DNA from: an uncultured Lachnospiraceae bacterium
Lineage (GTDB): Bacteria > Bacillota_A > Clostridia > Lachnospirales > Lachnospiraceae
DNA length: 42,635 nt
Direction of reading: 5' to 3'
Assembly (NCBI GenBank): GCA_947564305.1
Contig: CANOBT010000031.1
Span: 1 to 42,635 of the forward strand
In this document: positions 8,208 to 17,162 of the stretch, one piece after another
Layout: every line of letters starts with the position of its first letter
How positions within the stretch are numbered: position 1 is the stretch's first letter
Notes under the pieces: generated by a model
The model's database searches: none
What the model was told of the DNA's origin: nothing
Seen by the model: the letters and a program-made list of their open reading frames with translations, nothing else
Made by a program: the position numbers and the translations under genes

Positions 8208-9350
8208 ATGAAAATTTCAGTGAATATTGCCAGGACAATCGTCAGAGAAATCAGCAATACGATTCACCAGAATGTCAATCTGATGGACGATTCAGGATGT
8301 ATTATAGCAAGTACGAATCCGGCAAGAGTAGGAACCTTTCATGTGGGGGCACAGAAGATTATTGAGGAACAGTTAGAGTATTTGACGATTAATACCGATG
8401 AGGAATATGAAGGGGCTAAGTTAGGGATCAACATGCCAATCTATTTTGGAGGGGAAATTGTCGGTGTGTTGGGAATCAGTGGGGAGTGGAACCAGATAAA
8501 ACCGTATATTGATTTGATTCGCAAGACTTCCGAAACGCTTCTGATGAATTTCTATTTGCAGAAGAGAGAGGATGAGGTCCAGAAGGAACAGAAGCAATAT
8601 ATGTATAATCTATTGTCTGAAAATGTGGAGCGGCTTCCAAAAGATTTTATCACTATGGGAAAACTCGTAGGGATTGACTTGTCAGTTGCACGCCGATGTG
8701 TATGTATTTCGCTTAAGCAGGACAGTGGGGATTGTGGAGGTGAGAAGCCGCAAGTGTATCTCGATCAGATGGAGCAGATTCTAAATCAACTGTGGGGCTA
8801 CTCCGAGCAGAGTCTTTTTTACCGAGAAATGAATCAGCTTACGATTTTCATGCCGGTTGACAAAAAGAAAATGATAGAAAGACTGATAGAACAGTTAGCA
8901 GAGAGAGTGAAGCTTCCGGACGGTATGTATTTGAAAGCCGGGGTGGATGAGCAGGCATTTGCAGGGATGGAGCTGCGCCAGGGCAAGAATCGGGCGCAGA
9001 AAAGCTTGAATTCGGCAATGGCCAGCTCGAAAAGGAATGTGGTTTACTATCATGAGCTGACGTTTGGAGTGTTCGTAAGCGAGATAACGGATGAAAGCAA
9101 ACGGGAATATGTGGAGAAGATTTTTTCAGGAGTGGAGAAGTCAGAGATACCGCATTGGATGGAGCTGCTGGAAACATTTTACTCTTGTGAGGGTTCGATT
9201 ACACGTACTGCGGAGAAAATGTTTATTCATAAGAACACGCTTCAATACCAATTAAAAAAATTGATGTCGATTACAGGATATGATCCACGCAGCATTTCCA
9301 ATGCCGCAATCTATCAAAATGCATTGTGGTTTTGGAAGGAACTAAAGTGA
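8208..9350 (+). CDS. cdaR: CdaR-family transcriptional regulator (sugar diacid/glycerate regulator)
   Basis: The 380-residue protein has the length and order of CdaR: an N-terminal diacid-recognition domain (residues 1-130, with NLMDDSGCIIAST and GINMPIYFGGEIVGVLGISG) and a C-terminal PucR-type helix-turn-helix (ITRTAEKMFIHKNTLQYQLKK). In enterobacteria CdaR activates glucarate, galactarate and glycerate genes. A glycerate kinase operon starts just downstream, which supports the same logic here. I use the ATG at 8208 with GGGAG upstream; a GTG at 8187 would add seven residues but has a poor site. Confidence 0.92.
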   Translation: MKISVNIARTIVREISNTIHQNVNLMDDSGCIIASTNPARVGTFHVGAQKIIEEQLEYLTINTDEEYEGAKLGINMPIYFGGEIVGVLGISGEWNQIKPYIDLIRKTSETLLMNFYLQKREDEVQKEQKQYMYNLLSENVERLPKDFITMGKLVGIDLSVARRCVCISLKQDSGDCGGEKPQVYLDQMEQILNQLWGYSEQSLFYREMNQLTIFMPVDKKKMIERLIEQLAERVKLPDGMYLKAGVDEQAFAGMELRQGKNRAQKSLNSAMASSKRNVVYYHELTFGVFVSEITDESKREYVEKIFSGVEKSEIPHWMELLETFYSCEGSITRTAEKMFIHKNTLQYQLKKLMSITGYDPRSISNAAIYQNALWFWKELK

Positions 9351-9367
9351 GTCTGTTCGGATGTAGG

Positions 9368-9418
9368 AAAACCAGTTTTCAGATATGTTATGCGTAACAA
9401 TCTAAAGACTGGTTTTTT
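9368..9418 (+). terminator. Terminator after cdaR
   Basis: AAAACCAGT (9368-9376) pairs with ACTGGTTTT (9408-9416), followed by T; a smaller hairpin TGTTA/TAACA is nested inside. Confidence 0.75.
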
Positions 9419-9419
9419 G

Positions 9420-9468
9420 TTGTGCAAAATAACGACATTTCTGGTATGTGCTGATATAATTTGTGCAA
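9420..9468 (+). promoter_or_regulatory. Promoter of the glycerate operon with flanking direct repeats
   Basis: The -10 box TATAAT (9455-9460) carries an extended TG (9452-9453) and sits 17 bp from ACGACA (9432-9437), a poor -35 box, as expected for an activator-dependent promoter. TTGTGCAA occurs twice as a direct repeat, at 9420-9427 and 9461-9468, on either side; these are candidate CdaR sites, by inference only. Confidence 0.6.
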
Positions 9469-9587
9469 TACAAACAAAAGCTGACACGGAAAGTGAAAAC
9501 AGCGAGCAAATCATCCGTTTCTCAGATGGGCGGCAGGCAGCCAATCTGTAAAGCGGATCGGTTACAAATAGGAGAGGAGGAATGAGA

Positions 9588-10910
9588 ATGGAACTGTATT
9601 CATGTGATACTATGGTTGCACTTGGGAACAGCACAAAAAGTGGAAATGTTATTTTTGCTAAAAACAGCGACCGGCCGGTAACGGAGGCGCAGCCCCTTGT
9701 TGTAATCCCGGCACAAGAGCATAGAGAGGGAGAAATGGTACGGTGTACGTATATAGAAATTCCGCAGGTACCGCATACGTACAGAGTAATTGGTTCAAAA
9801 CCATACTGGATTTGGGGATTTGAGCATGGAATGAACGAACACAACGTTGCCATAGGAAATGAAGCTGTCTGGGCAAGGGAGCCGGAGGAGCAGGAAGATG
9901 GGCTTCTGGGAATGGATTTGCTGCGTCTGGGCCTGGAGCGTGGAAAGACAGCATATGAAGCTTTGCATGTGATTACGGAATTGTTGGAAACTTATGGACA
10001 GGGCGGAAATGCTGCGGTTGGAATGGAACACCGTTACCATAATGCTTTTTTGATCGCAGATTTAGAAGAAGCCTGGATTCTGGATACCTGTGGACGGCGG
10101 TGGGTGGCAAGAAGGGTCAAAGATGTGGCAGGGATTTCCAATTGTTATAGTACAGAGGAACAGTGGGATGAGGATAGCGGGGATGTGAAGGAATATGCTT
10201 ATGCAAAAGGATGGATTTCCAGAGAGGTTCCTTTTAACTTTGCAAAAGCATACAGTGCCATGTCACTAAAACACAGAGCGGCACATCCTAGATATATGAG
10301 GTTAAACAAACTGCTGCGGGAGAATGCGGGAAGTATCACACTGGAAACGATTCGGGGCATTCAGCGGGACCATTTTGAGGGAGAAATTCTGGAACCCAGG
10401 TGGAGTCCGGCAGATGGACTACATGTTTCCATCTGTATGCATGCTATGCTGGAAACAGCCAGCAAAACAGCGGCAGCGTCTCAGGTAGAGCTTGTGCGGG
10501 AGGGAACTCCAATCTGGTGGAATGCATTTGCAGTGCCGTGTATGTCTGTGTTCGCTCCGTACACCGTGAACTCCACACTTCCGCCTGAAATCAGCAACGC
10601 AGGAGCGAAGTATTCAAAAGAAAGTGCATGGTGGCAGTTTGAAAGGTTACAGTATGCCATTGAAAAGGACTACTGCCGGTATATGAGCTGGTGGCGCAAA
10701 GAGGCAGACGAGTTGGAACGACTGTTTTGGAAACAGGTGGAGGACAAAGGGAGTCCTACGGACATTCAGATTGCAGAAAATACAGAGCAGATGCTGCAGG
10801 CAGTTCAATGTGCATATGAAAGGATTGTCGGAGACGAAGAGGCGTCAGAGCAGCCTCAGCATCTTGAAATGAATGAAATAGCAAAGAAACGCGCCGGAAT
10901 TGTCATGTAA
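9588..10910 (+). CDS. C69-family peptidase (secernin/dipeptidase type, Ntn hydrolase)
   Basis: The 440-residue protein resembles the C69 dipeptidase/secernin branch of the Ntn-hydrolases: MELYSCDTMVALG places the candidate nucleophile at C6, followed by NVIFAKNSDRP, EHGMNEHNVAIGNE and a later ILDTCGRRWVARRV. C69 enzymes cleave dipeptides or amide bonds, usually after N-terminal trimming to expose Cys. I chose the ATG at 9588, 7 bases after GGAGG, over the ATG at 9582. It is the first gene of an operon with a GltS-like carrier, glycerate kinase and a TauE-type permease, so it may release an amino or organic acid from a conjugate. The true substrate is unknown. Confidence 0.88.
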   Translation: MELYSCDTMVALGNSTKSGNVIFAKNSDRPVTEAQPLVVIPAQEHREGEMVRCTYIEIPQVPHTYRVIGSKPYWIWGFEHGMNEHNVAIGNEAVWAREPEEQEDGLLGMDLLRLGLERGKTAYEALHVITELLETYGQGGNAAVGMEHRYHNAFLIADLEEAWILDTCGRRWVARRVKDVAGISNCYSTEEQWDEDSGDVKEYAYAKGWISREVPFNFAKAYSAMSLKHRAAHPRYMRLNKLLRENAGSITLETIRGIQRDHFEGEILEPRWSPADGLHVSICMHAMLETASKTAAASQVELVREGTPIWWNAFAVPCMSVFAPYTVNSTLPPEISNAGAKYSKESAWWQFERLQYAIEKDYCRYMSWWRKEADELERLFWKQVEDKGSPTDIQIAENTEQMLQAVQCAYERIVGDEEASEQPQHLEMNEIAKKRAGIVM

Positions 10911-10990
10911 GGTATCGGATGAAGAAGATGCGGACAAGCAATCACTTGAGTTGCAAGCGGTTACACACAAAATACAAGGAGGTAAATAAT

Positions 10991-12397
10991 ATGATTAGTA
11001 TGGATGCATTAGCCTGGACCGGGTTATTTATTATTGTAGGTGTTGTTTTACGTGCGAAGGTTCCTTTTTTGAAAAATAATCTTGTACCAGCCAGCGTCAT
11101 TGGCGGTGTGCTTGGATTTATCATTATGAATACCGGGCTCATCACAGACGCGGCGGCGGGAGACTTCGGAAGTATTGCAGGTATTTTATGGTCATTTTCT
11201 TTTGCAAATATGGGATTAACTCTGGCAGTACCAAAACAGGGCAATGATACAAAACGAACCCTCAAAGAGCGGATGGCAGACAGCCAGTTTTCCGGAATCT
11301 GTGGAATGGGCTTCTTCTGGGTCGTGCCCTATGCCCTTACCGGACTGTTGGGCTATGGAGTGTTGAAAGCAGTCGGCGGATTTTTTGATATGGAACCGGT
11401 ATATGGGCTTCAGGTTCCGTTTGCCTTTGCACAGGGCCCAGGACAGAGTGTAACTTATGGTGGAATGATGGAAGCAAATGGAGTGGTAAACGCGGTACAG
11501 GTTGGTGTGACATTTGCGGCAGCAGGCTTCCTGGTAGCATTTATGATTGGAGTTCCATGGGTAAAGAAAGGAATCGAAAAGGGACTTGCACCTTATGCTG
11601 GTACAATGAGCGGCGGCATGATGACTGGAATTTTTGAACCGGAAGAACAGCAGTATTATGGAAAAGAAACAACACATCCGGGAAATGTAGATACATTGGC
11701 TTTCCATTTTTCACTGGTAGGGATTGCATGGGTGTGTGGCAATATTATCTGTAGGCTGCTTGGGGCATTGCCGGGTTTTGCCGGAGAAATGCTTTCCGGA
11801 TTCCTTTATCTGTATGCAATGCTGGCAGCATATGCGATACGCTGGATTATCGGAAAATTAGGATGCAGCAAGTATCTGGACAGAGGAACACAGATCCGTA
11901 TCTCAGGTTTTTGTATTGATATGATGGTAACTTCTGCGTTTATGGCAATTTCATTGGAAATTATTGGAAGTTGGATTGTTCCGATTCTTCTGGTAGTACT
12001 GGTAGGTACATTATTTACTTATATCACAACAAGATATTTTGGTGAGAGATTTGGCGGAAAGCATGGATTTGAAAGGTCTGTGGCAATTTGGGGAACTCTG
12101 ACAGGAACGAATGCAACCGGACAGGCTTTGTGCCGTATGGTAGACCCAGACCGTAAAACGTCTGTGTTAGAAGAGATGGGGCCGATCAATGCAGTGAACG
12201 TTCCGGCATGTTATGTGGTAATGCCTATGATTATTGCATTTTCAGCAGGAGAAGTTTCCTTCGGGGTACTGACTGCGGCGCTGGTCGGAACGGCTGCCGT
12301 ATTCCTCATCGGAATGTTGATTACAAGGACGTGGGGAAAGAAAACGTATGATTACAGAAAAGGCGAGCTTTATTATACAGTAGACAATAAGGAATAG
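10991..12397 (+). CDS. GltS-like sodium:carboxylate symporter family protein
   Basis: The 468-residue polytopic membrane protein has about 11-12 hydrophobic segments. KNNLVPASVIGGVLGF near the start and GTLTGTNATGQALCRMVDPD near residue 370 match the GltS (Na+/glutamate symporter) pattern, and AFAQGPGQSVTYGG corresponds to the first re-entrant loop motif. The divergent loop suggests a substrate other than glutamate; glycerate or a related acid is attractive because glycerate kinase follows 8 bases later. I use the ATG at 10991, with AAGGAGG eight bases upstream; the reading frame extends back to 10919 but without a ribosome-binding site. Confidence 0.82.
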   Translation: MISMDALAWTGLFIIVGVVLRAKVPFLKNNLVPASVIGGVLGFIIMNTGLITDAAAGDFGSIAGILWSFSFANMGLTLAVPKQGNDTKRTLKERMADSQFSGICGMGFFWVVPYALTGLLGYGVLKAVGGFFDMEPVYGLQVPFAFAQGPGQSVTYGGMMEANGVVNAVQVGVTFAAAGFLVAFMIGVPWVKKGIEKGLAPYAGTMSGGMMTGIFEPEEQQYYGKETTHPGNVDTLAFHFSLVGIAWVCGNIICRLLGALPGFAGEMLSGFLYLYAMLAAYAIRWIIGKLGCSKYLDRGTQIRISGFCIDMMVTSAFMAISLEIIGSWIVPILLVVLVGTLFTYITTRYFGERFGGKHGFERSVAIWGTLTGTNATGQALCRMVDPDRKTSVLEEMGPINAVNVPACYVVMPMIIAFSAGEVSFGVLTAALVGTAAVFLIGMLITRTWGKKTYDYRKGELYYTVDNKE

Positions 12398-12405
12398 GAA
12401 GAGCC

Positions 12406-13539
12406 ATGCATAAAATAGTGATTATTCCGGATTCTTTTAAAGGAACAATTTCCAGCAGTGAAGCGGGAAAGATTATTCAGGAGGAAGCGAAAGCCTGTTG
12501 GCCACAGGCGGAGGTCATCCGTGCGGAGGTGGCGGACGGCGGGGAAGGAAGTGTGGATGCATTCCTTTCCGTGCTTCCCGGAGAGAAAATATATATGGAA
12601 GCAACCGGTCCATATGGAGAAAAGATTCATACATACTATGGGCTGTTTGGAAAAACCGCCGTTGTCGAGATGGCAGCGGCGGCAGGTCTTCCGTTAGTAG
12701 GGGAAAATCTTTCGGCTGGAAAGACCACCACATTTGGGGTGGGGGAATTGATTTTGGATGCTTTGGACCATGGAGTGGAAAAGATTATACTATGTTTAGG
12801 CGGAAGTGCGACCAATGATGGAGGTGCAGGCGCGGTATCGGCTTTAGGCGTTCGTTTTCTGAATGACAAAGGACATTGTTTTGTGCCGGTTGGAGATACG
12901 CTATATCAGATTGCGGAGATTGATATGTCAGGGAGGGACCCCAGGATTGCTGAGGTAGAAATTATTGCAATGTGTGACGTGAATAATCCATTATGTGGTG
13001 AAAATGGTGCATCAGCAGTATACGGGCCGCAAAAGGGTGCCACAGAACAGGATATTTATTATCTGGAAAAGGGGATGCGGCATCTGGCCGGACTGGTAGA
13101 GAGGTCTCTGGGCAAAGATATCCTGCATTTGGAAGGAGGCGGCGCGGCCGGAGGAATGGGAGCCGGTGTAGTCGCCTTCCTGGAAGCAGAACTGAAAAGT
13201 GGGATTGAGGTGATTTTGGATACCATACAATTTGAACAAATGCTGGAAAATTGTTCTATGGTGATTACAGGCGAGGGGAAAATTGATGGGCAGAGCATGA
13301 AGGGCAAGGTTGTATCCGGCATTGCAAAAAGGACGGCTCGTCATGGAATACCACTGCTCGCAATTGTAGGTTCGATAGGGGATGATGTAGATGAAATCTA
13401 TGAAACAGGCGTCAGCGCAGTGTTTAGCATTATTCCACAGCCTATGACGTTTGAGCAGATCAAGCAGCGTACACATTCTGACCTTAGAAAAACGGCACGT
13501 TCCATTTTCCGATTTGCGGAAATTGCGAAAAGCCTATAG
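12406..13539 (+). CDS. glxK: Glycerate kinase (type I glycerate 2-kinase)
   Basis: The 377-residue protein matches the GarK/GlxK family along its length: IIPDSFKGTISSSEAG at the start, VADGGEGSVDAF, FGKTAVVEMAAAAGLPLV, LCLGGSATNDGGAG and VITGEGKIDGQS. It phosphorylates D-glycerate to 2-phosphoglycerate (EC 2.7.1.165), feeding glycolysis. It lies 8 bases after the GltS-like carrier gene and 19 bases before a TauE/SafE permease gene. With CdaR upstream, the set forms a plausible glycerate or sugar-diacid utilisation operon. Confidence 0.95.
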   Translation: MHKIVIIPDSFKGTISSSEAGKIIQEEAKACWPQAEVIRAEVADGGEGSVDAFLSVLPGEKIYMEATGPYGEKIHTYYGLFGKTAVVEMAAAAGLPLVGENLSAGKTTTFGVGELILDALDHGVEKIILCLGGSATNDGGAGAVSALGVRFLNDKGHCFVPVGDTLYQIAEIDMSGRDPRIAEVEIIAMCDVNNPLCGENGASAVYGPQKGATEQDIYYLEKGMRHLAGLVERSLGKDILHLEGGGAAGGMGAGVVAFLEAELKSGIEVILDTIQFEQMLENCSMVITGEGKIDGQSMKGKVVSGIAKRTARHGIPLLAIVGSIGDDVDEIYETGVSAVFSIIPQPMTFEQIKQRTHSDLRKTARSIFRFAEIAKSL

Positions 13540-13558
13540 TAGAAGCGGAGGACGACCT

Positions 13559-14266
13559 ATGGCAGAATGGATATTTGTGCTGATTGTGTTTCTTGCAAAT
13601 GTAGTGGAAGGAATTACCGGATTTGCGGGGACCATGCTGGCAATGCCAGCCGCAATGCTTTTGATTGGTGTAGATAAGGCAAAAATTATTTTGAATATAG
13701 TTGCCATTCTTGTAAGCTCTAATATTGCAGTGCGGAACTACCGGGATATGGATAGAAAACAGGCGGGGAAACTCATAGTTCTTATGGTAGTAGGAATGGC
13801 AGCGGGGTTGCAGCTATACCATATGCTGCCTGCACGACTGCTGATGTATGTGTACGGCGTGCTGATCATTCTGGTGGCACTTCGCGGCCTTTTAAAGAAA
13901 GAGGAAAGAGCGCTTCCTCAGGGAGCGTTGATTTGTATCGTTCTTCTGGCAGGAATCGTTCATGGAATGTTTTTATCCGGAGGTTCTCTTTTGGTAATCT
14001 ATGCTGTTGCAGTATTAAAGGACAAGTCTGTAATACGTGCAACGCTTGCTCCGGTCTGGATTGTATTGAATGGGATTATGCTGGTTCAGCAGATTGCGGC
14101 GGGAGAGGTCACAGTAGATATATTGCGGCTGACAGGTGCATGTGTGGTTCCGGTGATATTGGCATTGCTCTTAGGACAGATTTTGCATAAAAAGATGAAA
14201 CAGGAATTTTTTGTAAAACTTACTTATGTATTATTAATTGTATCAGGGTGTATGCTTTTGGTATAA
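13559..14266 (+). CDS. TauE/SafE-family membrane permease
   Basis: The 235-residue protein has seven to eight hydrophobic segments. VVEGITGFAGTMLAMP at residues 15-30 and GIVHGMFLSGGSLLVIY near 130 are the two inverted repeat motifs of the TauE/SafE (DUF81) family, which move sulfonates, sulfite or small organic acids. I chose the ATG at 13559, with GCGGAGGACG upstream; an upstream in-frame start at 13451 would lie inside the kinase gene. It is the last gene of the glycerate operon, ending before a strong hairpin, and may export or import a small organic acid. Confidence 0.88.
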   Translation: MAEWIFVLIVFLANVVEGITGFAGTMLAMPAAMLLIGVDKAKIILNIVAILVSSNIAVRNYRDMDRKQAGKLIVLMVVGMAAGLQLYHMLPARLLMYVYGVLIILVALRGLLKKEERALPQGALICIVLLAGIVHGMFLSGGSLLVIYAVAVLKDKSVIRATLAPVWIVLNGIMLVQQIAAGEVTVDILRLTGACVVPVILALLLGQILHKKMKQEFFVKLTYVLLIVSGCMLLV

Positions 14267-14313
14267 AGAAGTGATATACAGGGGCGCACTCCTTTAATAA
14301 GATAGGGACTGGT

Positions 14314-14350
14314 AAATAAGAACTGTGGATTTACGGCGCAGTTCTTATTT
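14314..14350 (+). terminator. Terminator after the glycerate operon
   Basis: AAATAAGAACTG (14314-14325) and CAGTTCTTATTT (14339-14350) form a perfect 12-bp stem with a 13-base loop. The tail is weak in T, but the A-rich left arm gives a T-rich right arm. Confidence 0.75.
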
Positions 14351-14377
14351 GCTGTTTAAATACCATAGACTGATGAT

Positions 14378-14406
14378 TTGACGGGAGGGATAAAATTAGG
14401 TATAAT
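14378..14406 (+). promoter_or_regulatory. Promoter of the TraX-like gene
   Basis: TTGACG (14378-14383), a 17-bp spacer and a perfect TATAAT (14401-14406), 43 bases before the start codon. Confidence 0.85.
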
Positions 14407-14449
14407 ACGCAGAACAGAAAAAATTACGACTTAGGGGGAACATGATACT

Positions 14450-15196
14450 ATGAAACCAGAGAAAAGCTGCGGATTAAACCGGGACGTCATCAAGTATATT
14501 GCTATGTTTACAATGCTGCTGAACCACATTTCTCATGTGTTCTTAGAGACGGGAACATTTCTGGCAGTGTTGTTTGAATATGTGGGCTATTTTACAGCGC
14601 CTGTGATGTGCTGGTTCTTAGTAGAGGGATATCAGTATACTCACTCGAAAAAGAACTATGCAGCCCGATTGTTTTTATTTGCATGTTTATCTGAAATCCC
14701 ATTCTGCATGGCATTTTCGTATGGACCTCAGATTTCTTTCGTGGGACTAAATATGTTGTTCACACTGTTCTTCTGTTTTTTGATCCTGGTGGCAGGGGAA
14801 AAAATCAAGAATCGGTTCCTGCGGATAATTGTTCAGGTATTGCTGGTACTGGTTACGGTGATATGCGATTGGCCGGTTATGGCGGCAGTTTATACGATTA
14901 TGTTTTCTCACACATATCAATCAAAGAGAAAGGCAGCGGTTTCTTTTGGAGCGGCAACATTGATTTTTGCACTATTTATGTATGGCAATAATAGCTTTTT
15001 GTATTACGGAACTGAATTGATTGTGCAAACGGTTTGCAGTTGTTTGGGCGTAGTCGCAGCAGGAGTTACGGTACTGTGCTTTTATAATGGAAAACGTGCG
15101 GAACATGGGAGGACATTTTCCAAATGGTTCTTTTATCTGTTTTACCCGGGGCATCTGTTGATTTTAGGATTGATGAAGATGTACATGGGGCTGTAA
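14450..15196 (+). CDS. TraX family membrane protein
   Basis: The 248-residue polytopic protein starts with the TraX hallmark: LNRDVIKYIAMFTMLLNHI, then APVMCWFLVEGYQYT and LFLFACLSEIPF, followed by further hydrophobic segments. F-plasmid TraX acetylates pilin, but chromosomal homologues in Firmicutes are common and uncharacterised and belong to a wider membrane acyltransferase-like group. It has its own strong promoter and no conjugation genes nearby, so a role in pilus modification is not implied. Confidence 0.9.
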   Translation: MKPEKSCGLNRDVIKYIAMFTMLLNHISHVFLETGTFLAVLFEYVGYFTAPVMCWFLVEGYQYTHSKKNYAARLFLFACLSEIPFCMAFSYGPQISFVGLNMLFTLFFCFLILVAGEKIKNRFLRIIVQVLLVLVTVICDWPVMAAVYTIMFSHTYQSKRKAAVSFGAATLIFALFMYGNNSFLYYGTELIVQTVCSCLGVVAAGVTVLCFYNGKRAEHGRTFSKWFFYLFYPGHLLILGLMKMYMGL

Positions 15197-15240
15197 TACT
15201 GAGGGATTGAAAGAAAATAGCAGCAAGGTTTAATATTTGT

Positions 15241-16212
15241 ATGGGCAGGGAGGTGGTCCCATTGGAGGACTGTCAGAGAATCCGTATGCTGCAATGCCCG
15301 GAGTATCCGGTGGATGTAGTGATTGATACGGATACATATAATGAAGTGGATGATCAGTTTGCGCTGGCATATCTGCTGAAAAACACAGATAAACTTCGAT
15401 TGCAGGCTGTTTATGCGGCTCCTTTTTTGAATGAAAAGGCCAGGTCCCCCAAGGAGGGGATGGAGAAAAGCTGCCAGGAGATTCTAAAGATACTCGATTT
15501 GGCAGATGCCGGACAGTATCGGGAAGCTGTATTCAAGGGGGCGGAGCATTTCTTAGAAAATGAAACCACTCCTGTGGAGTCTTCAGCCTCTAAGGATTTG
15601 ATTGAGCGGGCACTGTCTCATTCACAGGAGAATCCATTATATGTAATTGGAATTGCGGCGGCAACCAATATCGCATCTGCGATTTTGCTGGAACCGGCAA
15701 TCAAGGAGCGGATGGTAGTTATCTGGCTGGGTGGAAGTGCGTTTCACTGTGAAGGGATGGAAGAGTTTAATCTGATGGAAGACCTCAGCGCGGCAAGGGT
15801 TTTGTTTGACAGCGGAGTGCCGCTTGTGCAGCTGCCTTGCTGGGGGGTGGTTGAAAGTTTTTCACTCAGCAGGCCGGAGATGGAAGCTTATTTATTAGGA
15901 AAAAATAAGCTGGCCGATTATCTGGCAAGATATGCAATTGAGGACGTGGAGAGTTGGGCAGCAGGCACCGCATGGGCAAAGGTTATCTGGGATGTGACAG
16001 CGGTTGCATGGCTATTGAATAAGAAGCAGCATTTTATGAATGATCGGATTGTATCTTGTCCGGAGATTATCAATGCTTCTGAGTATCAATTTACAAAAAA
16101 GAGACATTCTATGAAATATGTATACCGTATTGATAGAGATATATTGATGACAGATATGATTGAAAAATTGACACAAAAAGGAGGAGAGCAAATATGGGAA
16201 AAGCAGCATTAG
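15241..16212 (+). CDS. Nucleoside hydrolase family protein (IUNH type)
   Basis: The 323-residue protein carries the Ca2+-binding Asp cluster of nucleoside hydrolases, VIDTDTYNEVDDQFALAY (D29, D31, D37, D38), in the variant form DTDxxNEVDDQ, and later LYVIGIAAATNIASAIL and VVIWLGGSAF. The family cleaves the N-glycosidic bond of ribonucleosides to base and ribose. The next gene, an SAM hydroxide adenosyltransferase, overlaps it by 19 bases and would make adenosine, a fitting substrate. The start is uncertain: ATG 15241 has a weak site, while TTG 15262 lies 8 bases after GGGAGG. Substrate range cannot be read from sequence. Confidence 0.88.
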   Translation: MGREVVPLEDCQRIRMLQCPEYPVDVVIDTDTYNEVDDQFALAYLLKNTDKLRLQAVYAAPFLNEKARSPKEGMEKSCQEILKILDLADAGQYREAVFKGAEHFLENETTPVESSASKDLIERALSHSQENPLYVIGIAAATNIASAILLEPAIKERMVVIWLGGSAFHCEGMEEFNLMEDLSAARVLFDSGVPLVQLPCWGVVESFSLSRPEMEAYLLGKNKLADYLARYAIEDVESWAAGTAWAKVIWDVTAVAWLLNKKQHFMNDRIVSCPEIINASEYQFTKKRHSMKYVYRIDRDILMTDMIEKLTQKGGEQIWEKQH

Positions 16213-17042
16213 TATTTCAGACGGATTTTGGTATGCAGGACGGGGCGGTGAGCGCCATGTATGGGGTTGCATATGGAGTTTCGCCTGAGCTTCAGATTTA
16301 TGATCTGACACATGGCATTGAACCTTATAACACATGGGAGGCAAGCTACCGTCTGATTCAGACCGTGAGCTACTGGCCGGAAGGAACGGTATTTGTGTCC
16401 GTGGTGGACCCGGGGGTTGGTTCTACGAGAAGAAGTGTTGTTGTCAAGACAAAGACCGGGCAGTACGTGGTCACCCCGGATAATGGTACGTTGACATTCG
16501 TAAAGCGCAATCTTGGAATCGAGGCAGCCAGGAGCATTGATGAATCAGTGAACCGTCGTTCAGGCTCAGAGGAGTCCTATACATTCCACGGGCGGGATGT
16601 GTATGCATTTACAGGGGCAAGACTGGCATCCGGAGAAATTACATTTGAAGAGGTTGGACTGGAAGTGGACCCGGAGAGTGTATTAGAGCTTCCGACTATC
16701 CCGGCAAAAACTACGGAAGACGGCGGCGTGGAAGGTACGATTGACGTACTGGATGTACGATTTGGAAGCCTTTGGACCAATATTCCTATAGAGCTGTTCA
16801 AGACATTAGGTATTGATTTTGGGGAGCGTGTGGAAGTGATGATCAGCAATGATACCAGAACTCTGTACCGGAATACTATGGTGTACGCGCATTCCTTTGC
16901 AGATGTGTATGTAGGTGAGCCATTAGTTTATATGAACTCCCTGAACTGCATGGCAGTGGCAATCAATCAGGGAAGTTTCGCAAGGGCGTATAATGTGGGA
17001 ACCGGAAATAGCTGGCACATTGCAATCAGAAAAGACAGGTAG
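16194..17042 (+). CDS. SAM hydroxide adenosyltransferase (SAM hydrolase, DUF62 family)
   Basis: The 282-residue protein matches the SAM_adeno_trans family throughout: ALVFQTDFGMQDGAVSAMYG, VFVSVVDPGVGSTRRSVVV, VVTPDNGTLTFV and the C-terminal beta-barrel region with NIPIELF and YVGEPLVYMNS. Characterised members hydrolyse S-adenosylmethionine to adenosine and methionine; halogenase relatives use a halide instead. It has a very good AAAGGAGGAGAG site and overlaps the nucleoside hydrolase gene by 19 bases, so the two are translated together. The physiological reason for destroying SAM is not settled for the family. Confidence 0.92.
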   Translation: MGKAALVFQTDFGMQDGAVSAMYGVAYGVSPELQIYDLTHGIEPYNTWEASYRLIQTVSYWPEGTVFVSVVDPGVGSTRRSVVVKTKTGQYVVTPDNGTLTFVKRNLGIEAARSIDESVNRRSGSEESYTFHGRDVYAFTGARLASGEITFEEVGLEVDPESVLELPTIPAKTTEDGGVEGTIDVLDVRFGSLWTNIPIELFKTLGIDFGERVEVMISNDTRTLYRNTMVYAHSFADVYVGEPLVYMNSLNCMAVAINQGSFARAYNVGTGNSWHIAIRKDR

Positions 17043-17162
17043 TAATTTTACTGGACAGGCAGGGCAAAATCGAGTAAAATAATAGATGTGACAGATATCA
17101 AAGGCTATCAGAGAAGATATCGAAAAGGGAGAGTTCTCGGCAGAGAAGAGGAGGTTTTACAC

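Noticed and set aside
9314..9853. 179-codon minus-strand open frame across the cdaR end and the C69 gene start
   Set aside because: It overlaps two well-supported genes, a terminator and a promoter, and its product is a low-quality Cys/Ser-rich sequence.
11216..11707. 163-codon minus-strand frame inside the GltS-like gene
   Set aside because: Shadow of a membrane-protein gene; composition and lack of start signal argue against coding.
14450..15196. Conjugative element suggested by TraX
   Set aside because: No relaxase, coupling protein, mating-pair or integrase genes are nearby; chromosomal TraX homologues are common.
17043..17162. Possible riboswitch before the ECF S-component gene (dyad ATTTTACT/AGTAAAAT at 17045-17080)
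   Set aside because: I looked for SAM, TPP and cobalamin riboswitch cores and saw none; the dyad alone is too simple.
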